64,000 bases of DNA from Leptodactylus fallax. Lineage: Eukaryota > Chordata > Amphibia > Anura > Leptodactylidae. Position numbers and translations under genes: made by a program. Below, piece after piece: positions 33,991-46,565 of this stretch; position 1 is the first letter of the stretch; each line of letters starts with the position of its first letter. The stretch spans positions 992,001 to 1,056,000 of the forward strand of contig CAMRHE010000115.1 in the NCBI GenBank assembly GCA_947044405.1, written 5' to 3'. The notes under the pieces are model-generated. The model ran no database searches. It had not been told where the DNA came from and saw only the letters and a program-made list of their open reading frames with translations.

Positions 33991-34517
33991 ATTCAACCAC
34001 ATCTCTGCAAAGTCAGAGGGATTAATAGGCTCCCCACAGTATGATTTACTACGGAGAAGAGCTGAACACAAGAGGAGTTCAGACCTTCTAGGTGATGGAA
34101 ATTATGCCTGGGAGAGCTAATATGGCTGACAGGAAGTAGTTGCAAGCTATAACCTAAACACAGGTCATGAGTGTGTGATCTATGGGGATCCTACACCTGG
34201 ACCCCACAGACATCAGCTGTCGCATCAGCATCTGGATGGCGGAAGCCATAGCAGTGGAATGCAAACCACTTCAGGACTAGGCTATGTTCCCTGGTTCAGA
34301 ACCCAACACATTTTTAGGTTTTTAATACAACATTTTTTTCCATTGGGTTATTCAAATAATTTTTGTGGCTTTTTTGGTGATAAATAAGGCTTTATTTTTA
34401 TGTTATTTTTATTTTCCATGTTTTCTTTATTTTAATATCCAAGAAAATGTAAATAAAAAGGAGGGGAAATGTGTCACATTTTTCAAGTTTTTTTTAGTAG
34501 CACAAAGTGCTACTAAA

Positions 34518-35068
34518 GTAAAATTTTAAAGGGAGTCTATCATTTGCAGAAACTCTTTTAAGCTAAAAGCACATTGTTTTCTTCTCCCAGCCAATTCCAA
34601 GATAATTCATTTCTTCATGTATGTAAATGAGCACCACGGAGCACCCAGGGCGTTCCTTCTCTTCTGTGAGCACCCATCGTGTCATCGCTTATCACCGCCC
34701 CTTTGTCCGTTGGGGTGACTCCCCTCTTGGTCTTCTCTGTATCTTTTTTTTCTTCTAAGTCCTCGTATGCAGCGCTGTGCGCATGCGCAATTGGCTCTGC
34801 CATGCTCCTGTGACAGACCACTGGAAAATGGCGGCCCGATTGCGCATGCGCAGTTGCGAGAATTCGCTGCTGGCGAGAACTGAGTAGAATGAAGACCAAG
34901 AGGGGAGTCACCGCAACGGATGAAGGGGCGGTGATAAATGATGATGCGATGGGTGCTCGCAGAACAGAAGGTATGCCCCGGGTGCTCCGTGTTGCGCGTG
35001 AAAAAACGAATTATCTTGGAATCGTCTGGGAGAAGAAAACAAGGAAAGGTAGGAGAAGAATGGCCTTT
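34518..35068. mobile_element. Large foldback element specific to unit 3
   Basis: The arms are complementary: GAGCACCACGGAGCACCC (34630) matches GGGTGCTCCGTGTTGCGC (about 34979), CACCGCCCCTTTGTCCGTT matches AACGGATGAAGGGGCGGTG, and CTCCCCTCTTGGTCTTC matches GAAGACCAAGAGGGGAG. The centre has CGCATGCGCA twice. Units 1, 2 and 4 lack it. Frames across it are mirror images of each other and not genes. Confidence 0.8.
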
Positions 35069-36315
35069 TTTTTTTCTTTTGCAGAATACTGTAGAGTTCA
35101 TCTATATCATTGCATGACTGCTAGGGGAGGTAAATGGAACCACATCACTGAGCGCTGTGTACACAGCGATAGGGATGGCAGGGACAGTAAGAAACCATCC
35201 CTGTCTTTCCTATGGTAAATCCAGCGGTAGTAACAGCTGCCATCCTGATCTTACAGCTGCTTGACCTTGCAAGGACATATATATAAGTTGTTGCAGGGTC
35301 AAGCGCGGACTGTATATAGTCAATGGACAGTCCAGAATTAGTTAAAATATCATCAAAAATCCCTATACAATATTTTTAACATGAAAGCTTTGTTTGAAAG
35401 ATATGTATTTTTTAGGGACATGACATAAGTCGTCACATTTACACCAACAAGACATGGAAATACACAGTGGACATTTTATCATTGTGGCACACAGAACCAC
35501 AAAAAGCAAAACACATAGAAAACAAAAAGCACAGAACTATACATTGGCCTATCTTGAGTGGGGACTTATGTCAGTCACTTAAAGGAAAGCGCGTCACCAG
35601 AAAGTGACCTATATTTAAACCAACTAAGTATACATATTTTTGATACTCTTTGCAGTAGTCACCTCATTTACATCATAGACAGAATCAAAATAGAAGATAA
35701 CACCTTTATATATGATACTACTAAGCCATCATTGCATCCACTACTGACAATACATTATAGGATTCCACAGCTTATCTACTCCCTTCCATGCACAGAGCAT
35801 AGACCTCTCCCATAGACCTCACTGAGTCAGTTCCAGTCTATGGCTGCCTATGACTATGAGAGGCTTTAACCCGTTTACCTGCCTCTATAGCCCATATGAC
35901 TCTAGTAACATAGATATTTTTTGTATCTAATTTATTTGTATTAAATGAACATTAGTGCTCTATGCTGTTTATTGTATTCATTCACTTGCAGAATCTCCAC
36001 TCCACTTATTTCAAATAGTAGTGTAGTAGAAGGAGAATTACTGCAGCCCTTTACCTTCTCCCTGCTAAGAAAGGGAGCGATAGATATAAACAGAAAAGAC
36101 TATTTGTTTCAGGAGTATGTATAAAATTCTTCAGACTTCCAAGCAGGTCCAATGTATCTCCTGCCTACCTTTATCATTCATTGCTAGATTTAGTGTTCCT
36201 TTAATGAACCCTGAAACATCAATACCCGTTAGACCCAAAGCAGTAAGTGCCCCAAGGGAAACATCTGTACCAAACAACAATCAAGTAACCCTTTCTACAC
36301 TGTGTTGCCCTAGGG

Positions 36316-36637
36316 CAGTGATGGCGAACCTTTTAGAGACCGAGTACCCAAACTGCAACCCAAAATCCACTAATTTATTGCAAAGTGCCAACACTGCAAT
36401 TTAACCTTAATACTGTGCGGATCCTCAATTGCGGACAATTACAAACCCACAAAATATGGTTGTGTGGATAAATAATGAGGGGCCCCCACACAGTACAATC
36501 TGCTCCACAGTGGTCTCACAAAGTACAATCTGCTCCACAGTGGCCTCCACACAGTACAGTTTGCTCCACAGATATGTGCCAACAGAGAGGGCTCAGAGTG
36601 CCACCTCTGGCACTCGTGCATAGGTTCACCACCACAG
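36316..36637. mobile_element. hAT-type MITE, unit 3 copy
   Basis: Orthologous to 7312-7648 and 21049-21390, flanked by CCCTAGGG (36308-36315, 36638-36645). Confidence 0.8.
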
Positions 36638-37214
36638 CCCTAGGGCCTGTAAGAGGATTTGATGCCCAAGTCACTGTGACAGGAGAGGGAGTGAGTAACT
36701 ACCCTCTTGGGAATCCTTCATGATAATATACTGTGTAGGGGGCCAATAAAGGGAGCGTTACACTGTGTGAGGGCTAGTAAAGGGGTCAGTAAAGGGGATA
36801 ATATACAGTGACGACCGGTAAAGGGGATGTTATGCTGTGTGTGGGCTAAATAAGGGAATTTTTTGACCTGAAAATGAGGGGGCATGGCCTAAAATTTTAA
36901 TTAGGGGGGTCCAGTCATGCAACCAAAGATCACCAGGTCGCCCTGCAACTACTTCATGAATGTTGGTGAAAGGTGTTGCATTGCGACCCCTAGCATTCCA
37001 CTTCCAGTTGCAAAAATGTTGAGCAGTGTTTCACTTGAAGTAGTGGTCATGGTTTTTATAGCTTATTATATACACTTACTGTGTGAAGCTAGCAATTTGC
37101 CAAGTCAGATTTTTTAATATATTTTTTTGGAGGGGGGCTTTCTATAGTTCACCTCAGGCAGCAAAGAGGCTAGGTTCACCCCTTGGGTTCTCCAGCCCGA
37201 AAGTGATTTTTCAT

Positions 37215-37541
37215 ACCGATGGTCTATCCACAGGATAGACCATCAGTATGTAGTCTGTCAGAATCTGACACCTGGATCTCACACAGATCACCTGTTCTAG
37301 CAGCTTTTTGGTGCTGGAAGCTGGTAGAGGATGGGCAGTGCATACAGCAACGCTCCTTTTCAAGTATTAGGATTGGTGCAGAAGCCCTGTTCACTGTATA
37401 ATGGTGCTTCCAGGGAATTGCAGTGTTGCTACTATTACATAAATAGGAGTGGTGTTGCACACACTGTTCATCCACTAGCAACTTCCAGCACCCTGACAGA
37501 TCACATACTGATGACCCATCCTGTGGAAAGGTCATCAGTAT
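37215..37541. mobile_element. Foldback MITE, best preserved copy (unit 3)
   Basis: GATGGTCTATCCACAGGATA at the left and GATGACCCATCCTGTGGAAA at the right belong to the GGTCATC-type frog foldback family, whose ends fold on themselves. It also occurs at 9780-10085 and 22008-22305. It is non-coding. Confidence 0.6.
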
Positions 37542-38449
37542 AAAAAATCAGATTGGGACCGGAAAACCTCCTGGTTGACCTCATGGGAGGCATCAAACCC
37601 AAGATCAGGTTCCAAAATTAATTCAGACACCAGTCAAGACCTCTAAATTCATTCAGATCTCAGACAAGATCTATGAATTACAACTCTGTCAGCTATGGGT
37701 TTGGTTATGTCACTGCATATAGAGCTCCAGTAAAGGTTCCATGCTCATCCATGGGTTCCCTGTTATAGTGGGGTAACCATTTTTTCCATCCAGCTTTCTG
37801 TATGGTTTTACTGGCTCTACACTGCACAACCCCAGGGAGGAATTTGAATAGAGCAGTGGTCACACATGCTCACTGCTGCTCCATTTTATGAGGTCAATGG
37901 AAACAGCTGAGTGCTATACTTGTTTTTTCCTATCAGCCCTATACATATTGAATGGAGCAGTATGGAAAAGACATGACTAAAGCTCTATTCAAATTTCTCC
38001 TCTAAGCTCCAAAAATAAAGGGATTTTACTGTTTCACTGATTTTAATGTTTGCTCCTAAAGTTCCATAAAGATCTGAGAGTTGTCTATGGATTGCAGAGA
38101 GGTCACTACTTTGCATCCTTTTCAGCATACTATTGATACATTATCCAACTTTTTATTTGACAAAAAAGAAAAGCGTAACAGCACCAGCAAAATAGGGAGC
38201 AACTGGACTCCCCAAGATGTACGGCAGTGCCCCGTCTCCAATCCTGGGTCATGAGTCTTTCTCATGTGCACTTGTGGGGGTTGATACGTGGTGTATTGCT
38301 GTTTCCATTAAAGAATTTTGCCATCAAACCTACAAGCTTCTGGCGGATTGGATTTTTTTTTCACCTTTTTATCTGGTTACACACCACACCATGTATATTG
38401 CACAATATGAACCAAAAACAATGGCACCTTTATCAAATTTTTGCCAAGG

Positions 38450-38637
38450 AATTTTCGTATCTATGTTTAATTAGATAAAAGTTACAGTGTGTCTTTTTCT
38501 TTACAGGGTGGACACATTCCAAAACAAAATTTGGAAGTCGGTATGTTTGTCCTTTCTTCTGTATATATGGGAGACCAAGAGAAGGGTCTGTACCTTTCAT
38601 TTCAGCCTAAGCTCCTCTTCCTGGAGAGACAACCAAA
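38450..38637 (+). promoter_or_regulatory. Core promoter and 5' UTR of gastrokine copy 4
   Basis: The box reads TATATATGG (38562-38570) instead of TATATAAGG, a change in the TATA core not seen in copies 1-3. AGATAA and TGTTTGT are kept. Confidence 0.72.
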
Positions 38638-41600
38638 ATGAAGACCTTGGTAAGCATCGACAACTGAATTTATTGCTATAATGGCTGATACAGTTTAGAT
38701 TATAGGAGGTTAGAAGGTACATTATAGCAACTCAGAATTTACAGGCAAGTCATAGAAGAGACGATGGGGCAAAATAAGGTATAGGATACAAAATATTAAG
38801 CATGTGGGGCACTTTTTGACTGTAAGTTCAATGGCACTCAAAACTTAAAGGGGTTGTATAGATTTGGTCTTGTTTGATTCTTGTTTGTGTGAATAGTCTA
38901 TATTAAAGGGGTTGTCCAGCAGTACACTACTGATGACGTATTGTTAGTAATGGTCATCAATAGTAGATCAGCGGGTGTCTGACTCCCGGCATCCCCAACC
39001 ATCAGATGTTTGCAGCAGCTGCAGTATACCGGCATTAGCACAGCTGGGTAAATTGTGTACTGGCCAGTGAAGTAATTGCAAGCTCAGCCCCATTGAAGTT
39101 ATGGTCATGGAAAAACTTCTGTATCTTAGGAGACACAGATCAGCTCTACTAGTGACTATAGGGCTGTTGTCCCCTGTAACTAAGCGTGCCTTGGAAAATT
39201 GCAAGTTAAAAAAATTATATACTAGAGAACTATAACTATTTTAATTTAATTTCTTACTTTTTGTACAAATTTAAAAAAAAATAACCTGAAAAAAACAAAA
39301 TAAGTTATAAATGTAAAATGTTTTTATATAAATATAATAAAAACAACCTCAAGTATAGAAAGATTTATCCATCATGCAATCACTGGTGGTGAATGTGGGT
39401 TTTGTTCATCCACATGTGGCTGCCGCTACTTTAGGTATAGACATGGTGTAGGTAATAATCATAATAGAATTAATAAAAATGTTCTTTATATTTTTGTATT
39501 TTAGGTGATTTTCGCTGCTCTTCTTGGATCTTTGCTTGCTACTGATGTAAGAATCCTGTAATATTCTGTATATTTGCTATTCATATGTATTTTTACATGA
39601 AATATGTCTTGCGTCTGGCTATATACTTTGAGGTCATGAGTTCTAGCCAGTTATCCCTAGGTAGACTGAATACTTTCTGGTTTAGGTTTTAGATATTGTT
39701 GAAGTTGCTGGTAACTTTGTAACTTTCTTCTATAGAATGTAAATGTTAACAACCAGGATAATGTTGGTGGCAATGCTCATGAAACCGTGAATATCAACAA
39801 CCAGGATCAGGTGGCCCATCTAAACAACTGGAACGGCTGGAACTCCTGGGACTCCGTCTGTGACTATGGGAGAGTAAGTAATCTGCTAAACAAATTTGTA
39901 GGATAATAAGTAGACAAAAGATAGTTGTCTACAATGTATCAGTGCAGGTAAAATGTTTTAGAGATTAAAAGACTAAAAATATTATAATCTTGTATAAATT
40001 TTCATTATATTGTGAGCTTTTATTTTGATAAATTACAACTCCCTTTCTAAAGAAAAGTAAAGTTTGTCCCTACGGCTGGGTTCATATCTGTGTCATTGGT
40101 TCCATTAAGAACCTTCTTTGCAGATTACGTTAAAAAAGACTGGAAAAAAAATTGTGTGGCACACTGGGCTATTTTATCATAGACAGCAAGATGAAATCCA
40201 ACAAACCCCATCATAGTCAATAGGGTTTGTTGGGTGCTGTTGGTGACACCTGACATAAAAGTGGAAATACAAGTACAAGTACAGATGTGAAGTCAGCCTA
40301 AAGCAGGAACAGCTGATTTATTTTTTTTTTTTTTTTAATAACTCTCTGCTGACAATAGATTTGAGGGGAAAGATTTGGATTCTGTTGGTGACACCTGACA
40401 AAAGTGGAAATACAGAGGTGAAGTCAGCCTAAAGCTGTTCATAGACATTGGATTGCAGCAGGAACAGCTAATTTTTTAATATGTATGGGGTCGTGCTAAG
40501 TCTCTGCTGACACTAGATTTGAGGGAAAAGATTTGGATTCTATCTGCCCAATCCTTTTTTTCTCATAGAGATAAGCCGCCACCTTAGGAGTCCAGTAGTG
40601 GTTTACTCTCCTCTACCTGTTCAGACCATATGTATGGCCAAGTCTGGCAAGATACTTGTTAGGCAATCGGCCAACAGCTTTCGTCTGTAAGTCTATTATA
40701 CAAACCTTATTAAACTATAATATTATGTTTATTAGTAGAGGTTGAAGACAGGATTTGGATCATGTGAGTGCAGATGGTATGTCAACCATTCCTAGAGGTC
40801 TACTCCTCCATGTTTAGACTTCTAATAACAATTATCTACAAGAAAAAAAGACCCAGTTAACAGTGGAGGGGAAAATCCTTTACTATAGATGGGTAAACCT
40901 ACAAGGACATGGCTTGTACTATCACATGTACAATTACTATTTCAGTGGTTAAATACAATAAGTAACTGGTTGTAATCTTATTACATTAAAGGGAGTATTT
41001 GCAACACGACTCTATAAAGAGAAGAAGTGTCTGGTGACAAAAATGGATAAGACTGTTTTCCCCAGCCTGGACTCCCTCAACAAACCTGTAAGGAATTCAA
41101 TCATTTATTCTTATTGTAATTGAATTGAAATATTGGGTTAAAGGATTTTTGATCAATGCCATGTCTTCTTCTAGCCAATATTTAAGTTTTGGTCCATGGA
41201 GTACATAGAGAATGGGGTGTCCATAGGAAAAAAAAATGATGCCTCCTGACTCCACAACATTTCTAACCTCCCAGGACAGGTGGTTTTGGTGTCCCCTATT
41301 TTCATGGCCTAAATACATGTTCTAATACGCTCTTTGTCAACATTGCCTGGGGATCGAATCAATGAGGTTCTCATCAACCCAGTATTGGACCTTATCATAG
41401 ATGCATGGGCTACTTCTATGGTGCTCCTGCTTTTGGTATAATATATAATTGATGTATGTACCTTACTTTGTGTGTTGTACATTGAGAATATATACAGTAT
41501 GTGTGCTAATGTGTATATGATATTAACAAATGTAGCAATATATGGGAACTTCTCACAGAGCTTCAGAACAAAGCATGATCTAATAAATGTAATTGGGGTA

Positions 41601-42761
41601 AGTGGGTGAATTTGGCTATGTATACTTTATATTAGGAATCTACATTTGGCATATATACCTAGATAACCTTCCATCATATACCAAACTAAAAAAAAAAGTA
41701 TACCGCATGGGATGTTATATTACCTTGTGAGCTTGTTAGCAGTTTCCCATTCTATACCTGTACTGTAGGATACGTTACTTCCTTCTGACCGAAAGGCTTT
41801 CAACCTGATGTGAACAGAGCCTTTAATTTAACCCAATTTTATATTTCTACATTTAAAACAGTCAACCAAATTTGTCTTATGTTCAGGTCAAGGCAACAAG
41901 TTTCTTCAAGTATAATATAAACCAAGTTCCCATTGCCAACATTGGCATATATGGTATCCATATTGAAGCCATGTGCCGGGGAATCCCATCCTACACTGCT
42001 GAAGCAAACCAAGGTGAGTCCTTAATCCTTTACCTTAAGTACAAGACAAGTCAGCTTCTAAGAGTGTGGCAGGAACATGTCTGTAACTGGAAGGTATGCA
42101 GAGGGAGTGGTCGCATCCAGGCCCAGGATCCTTAGGGGACAATAAGGTGTCCCTTCCCAATACGAGGAGACCAGAGCTATAAATGATACATTATATTTGG
42201 GGGAACTAGTACAGATGTTGCATTGGGGCCCAAAAGTTTTATGTTACGCTTCTGGGCAGGAACCTAACTGCTGATAAGCATAGAAACTTTTGGGAAATCT
42301 TGGAAAGGCTAACTTTCTAATGGTTATATTTCCATCCAAGCATCATAAGCAATTGGTTATGTTATTCAAACCCATTGGACTGGTGAATGGCAAATACACA
42401 TATACTTTTCAGACAACTTCCAGTTTTTTTGGTTTGTTTAGGTCGGGGTGTGCTACTGTTTTCAAGGACCCAGGAATTTACTCTTATATTTTGCAAATGC
42501 ATAAATGTCCCCATAGTAGGATGAAAGTACATGATGATAATGTGAGCTTACTTTAGGTGGGGTGTCCAGTCTGAGTTTTTTCCCCTCTGTGTATGACCCT
42601 CTATAAACACTAGAATTAATATAATCTAATGGATGAATATTTTATTCTAACCTGTTCTTTTTATTATCTTTCTTCCTTTGCATTCATTAGTGGATGATTT
42701 TTTCGCTGTTTGTGACACCAACCACATCATCACCATTGGCCGCATCACTTTCTGCTTTTAA
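38638..42761 (+). CDS. gkn1: Gastrokine-like secreted BRICHOS protein, copy 4 (six exons, intact)
   Basis: Coding exons: 38638-38649, 39505-39546, 39736-39873, 40992-41087, 41887-42013 and 42691-42761; 161 residues, GT-AG introns. Copy-specific changes include GNAHETVN for GNAHQTVN in the Asn-rich region and a last exon starting VDDFFAVCDTNHIITIGR. C60, C77, C126, C146 and C160 are present. Intron 1 is shortened by a deletion at about 39370, intron 3 carries a partial duplication with copy-3-type sequence, and the TATA box is altered. It is the last of the closely related copies; its spacer stops matching the other units at about 47090. Confidence 0.9.
40229..40560. repeat. Partial internal duplication in copy 4 intron 3
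   Basis: TTGGTGACACCTGACATAAAAGTGG (40238) and TTGGTGACACCTGACAAAAG (40385) begin two successive versions of the same intron segment, each running to AAGATTTGGATTCT. The second is practically identical to copy 3 at 30488-30650 (CAGCAGGAACAGCTAATTTT, GGGGTCGTGCTAAG, CTGACACTAG). Confidence 0.8.
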
Positions 42762-42825
42762 TCCAGTACCCCACACTTCCTCCATACCAGATTCTTTGTA
42801 TTTTTTTTCATTCTTTTTTACTATT

Positions 42826-42831
42826 AATAAA
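42826..42831 (+). terminator. Polyadenylation signal of gastrokine copy 4
   Basis: AATAAA lies 65 bp after the stop in the shared context. Confidence 0.85.
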
Positions 42832-44887
42832 GCATTTATATAAAATGTAGACTTTTTGCTCTTCTGTAGTGTATGTGTATCATGAGTGAGAGATGTAACA
42901 TTTTACAGAGCGGTGTAATATAATTACAATATGTAGAAAACAAAACAACTATTGGGGAAAACTTTATATTCCAAGTTGTATGGGTGAAAAAGTTTAAAGG
43001 GAAGATGTCACAAAAAATCTATTTTTGAAACCAATTTTTATGCCACATTTATTTTAAAGAATTATGTTTTTTTTTATTTTTCATATCTCTATATTTTAAA
43101 AAAAGGACTAAATCATAAAATTTTGTCTCTGGCCACTAAGCCTAATAAAGGACTTACACTTGCCAATTTCTTGCAGCAGTCACCTCATTTACAATAGAAG
43201 ATGAAACCTCTATAAATAACACCACTAACCCATTATTGAATACACTACTGACATTAGATGATGTCACCACTTATCTACTCTCTATCTCTCCCAGCACAGA
43301 GCATGTCTAGAAAACTCTTCCATACTCTTCGATGAGTCGGCTCCAATCTATTGCTGCTTATAGCCATGAGACTGCTGTAAAGTAAACTCAGATTCAACCA
43401 CCTCAGCAAAGTCAGAGGGATTGATAGGGTCCCCACAGTATGATTTACTGCTGAGAAGAGCTCTGACCTTCTAGGTGATGGAAATTATGCCTGTGAGTGC
43501 TAATATGGCTGACAGGAAGTAGTGGCAAGCTATAACCTAACCACAGGATAGGTCATCAGTATGTGATCAATGGGGGTCCGACACAAAAAATAAATTGTAA
43601 CTTTATTAAATCTTAATTAATATCAAAAATGATCCGTAAAAAGGGACTATGTCACACAGTTGCTAAAACAGACCCCATTGTAAACCTGATAGTATTAGGA
43701 TATCAATGCATAACATATAAAAGCTTTTAACACAGGTTATTGCACAACACCAAGCCCAGTCTCAAATGCAAAAGTGCCAATAGAGGGCGATAATGGTAAA
43801 GGCAAATGTGCTGTATATGTTAAGAATAATGTCTAGGCATAAAGAAAAACATAAGTTTATTATATCCCCAGATGTTTGGCAGATATTCTGCACTAAGGAA
43901 ACTTTTTGGGGGCTTGTAGGAATCAGGGTGAAGAAGCAAAACACAATTCACAAAGACAGGTGGTTGAAACAGATGCACTAAAATCCTGGACCAGAACTCC
44001 CCGATAGGCTTGGGAATAGCTTCTGCTAGATGGAATGGGGCACCAATTTTCTACATTAAAACCAAATAGTGAAATATATCACTTTTTTCTAATCTATTTC
44101 TATTTTCTGATTAGGGGGCTGCCATTTCCCTTGGTCTTCTTATCTGCCCTGTTAGTGATTACATTACAGCACAGTCATGGATATGGGCAGCAATAGTCTA
44201 GGAAGGTTTTCTAGACATGTTCTGTTCAGGGAGGAGGAGTAGGATAAGCTATGGCATCATCTATAGTGGTGGTAATGATAGGTCACTATGCGAGTTATCT
44301 GTAGCGGTGTTGTAATCCTTTCTGTGATGTAAATAAGGTGACTGCTGCAAAGAAAAGCTCTACAGATTTGGCAAGTGTCAGGCTATTACTGGACTTAGTG
44401 GCCATAGTGAAAATTGTAGAATTTTTTTGCACTAGTTTTGAAATATAGATCATTACATAAAGAAATTCTTTAACCACTTCAGGACTGGGCTATGTTCCCT
44501 GGTTCAGGACCCAACACATTTTCAGGTTCTATGTACAGGCGGTTTTGAGGGCTATAACATTTTTTCCTTTGGGTTACTCAAATAATTTTTGTGGCTTTTT
44601 TAGTGATAAATAAGGCTTATTTTTATGTTGTTTTTGTTTTCCATTTTATTTCTTTATTTTAATATCCGAAAAAAATGTAAATAAAAAAGGAGGGGAAATG
44701 TGGCAAATTTTTCAAGTTTTTTTTAAATAAAATTTTAAATAGTTTTCGGATTATTGAGCGCTGTGTACACAGGGATAGGGAAGGCAGGGACAATAATAAA
44801 CCATCCCTGCCTTTCCTATGGCAGATCGAGCTGTAGTAACAGCTTCCATCACAATCTTATAGCTGCATGACTGAAAACCTTGCAAGG
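42832..44887. other. Spacer of the duplicated unit after copy 4
   Basis: It aligns with 16952 onward in unit 2 without the LINE. No gene is seen. Matching resumes beyond the Tc1-like element and ends at about 47090, marking the end of the amplified unit. Confidence 0.6.
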
Positions 44888-44889
44888 AC

Positions 44890-44890
<1 letters not shown>

Positions 44891-44935
<45 letters not shown>
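44891..44935. repeat. TA/CA microsatellite at the Tc1 insertion site
   Basis: (TA)n followed by (CA)n directly abuts the Tc1-like element. The other units have only ACATATATATAAG here. Confidence 0.9.
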
Positions 44936-44937
<2 letters not shown>

Positions 44938-46565
44938 GTACAGACCAAAAGTTTGGACACACCTTCTCATTCCAAGAGTTTTCTGTATTTTCATGACTAT
45001 AAAAATTGTAGATTCACACTGAAGGCAACAAAACTATGAATTAACACATGTGGAATTATATACTTAACAAAAAAGTGTGAAACAACTGAAAATATGTCTT
45101 ATATTCTAGGTTCTTCAAAGTAGCCACCTTTTGCTTTGATTACTGCTTTGCACACTCTTGGCATTCTCTTGATGAGCTTCAAGAGGTAGTCACCTGAAAT
45201 GGTCTTCCAACAGTCTTGAAGGAGTTCCCAGAGATGCTTAGCACTTGTTGGCCCTTTTGCCTTCACTCTGCGGTCCAGCTCACCCCAAACCATCTCGATT
45301 GGGTTCAGGTCTGGTGACTGTGGAGGCCAGGTCATCTGGCGTAGCACCCCATCACTCTCCTTCTTGGTCAAATAGCCCTTACACAGTCTGGAGGTGTGTT
45401 TGGGGTCATTGTCCTGTTGAAAAATAATTGATGGTCCAACTAAACGCAAACAGGATGGAATAGCATGCCGCTGCAAGATGCTGTGGTAACCATGCTGGTT
45501 CAGTATTCCTTCAATTTTGAATAAATCCCCAACAGTGTCACCAGCAAAGCACCCCCACACCATCACACCTCCTCCTCCATGCTTCACGGTGGGAACCAGG
45601 CATGTAGAGTCCATTCGTTCACCTTTTCTGTGTCGCACAAAGACACAGTGGTTGGAACCAAAGATCTCAAATTTGGACTCATCAGACCAAAGCACAGATC
45701 TCCACAGGTCTAATGTCCATTCCTTGTGTTCTTTAGCCCAAACAAGTCTCTTCTGCTTGTTGCCTGTCCTTAGCAGTGGTTTCCTAGCAGCTATTTTACC
45801 ATGAAGGCCTGCTGCTCACAGTCTCCTCTTAACAGTTGTTGTAGAGATGTGTCTGCTGCTAGAACTCTGTGTGGCATTGACCTGGTCTCTAATCTGAGCT
45901 GCTGTTAACCTGCGATTTCTGAGGCTGGTGACTCGGATGAACTTATCCTCCGCAGCAGAGATGACTCTTGGCCTTCCTTTCCTGGGGCGGTCCTCATGTG
46001 AGCCAGTTTCTTTGTAGCGCTTGATGGTTTTGGCCACTGCACTTGGGGACACTTTCAAAGTTTGCCCAATTTTTCGGACTGACTGACCTTCATTTCTTAA
46101 AGTAATGATGGCCACTCGTTTTTCTTTACTTAGTTGCTTTTTTCTTGCCATAATACAAATTCTAACACTCCATTCAGTAGGACTGTCAGCTGTGTATCCA
46201 CCTGACTTCTGAACAACACAACTGATGGTCCCAACCCCATTTATAAGGCAAGAAATCCCACTTATTAAACCTGACAGGGCACACCTGTGAAGTGAAAACC
46301 ATTTCAGGTGACTACCTCTTAAAGCTCATCAAGAGAATGCCAAGTGTTTGCAAAGCAGTAATCAAAGCAATAGGTAGCTACTTTCAAAAACCTGGAATAT
46401 AAGACATATTTTCATTTGTTTCACACTTTTTTGTTAAGTATATAATTCCACATGTGTTAATTCATAGTTTTGATGCCTTCAGTGTGAATCTACAATTTTT
46501 ATAGTCATGAAAATACAGAAAACTCTTGGAATGAGAAGGTGTGTCCAAACTTTTGGTCTGTACTG
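44936..46565 (-). mobile_element. Tc1-like DNA transposon with long inverted repeats
   Basis: The ends read CAGTACAGACCAAAAGTTTGG and its inverse, with TATA next to the right end (Tc1 elements insert at TA). The inverted repeats are exceptionally long, about 265 bp (44936-45203 and 46299-46565), nearly identical for the outer 170 bp, and include the last codons of the transposase on one side. Length (1.63 kb) and gene position fit Tc1 elements of fish and amphibians. Confidence 0.92.
45099..46151 (-). pseudogene. Tc1-like transposase, one in-frame stop
   Basis: From MARKKQLSKEKRVAI (46151) the frame gives the paired-like helix-turn-helix half (SVRKIGQTLKVSPSAVAKT, RPRKGRPR) to a TGA at 45816-45818. 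It continues in the same frame without an indel through WSDESKFEIFG (first catalytic Asp), FQQDNDPKHTS (second) and SPDLNPIEMVW (Glu) to the stop at 45099, about 350 codons. The protein would bind the terminal repeats and cut and paste the element. A single C-to-T change could have made the stop. As read it yields only the DNA-binding half. Confidence 0.9.

Noticed and set aside
34682..35218. Opposed frames of 139 and 109 codons in the unit-3 foldback
   Set aside because: The two are complementary readings of the two arms of a palindrome, as expected without coding function.
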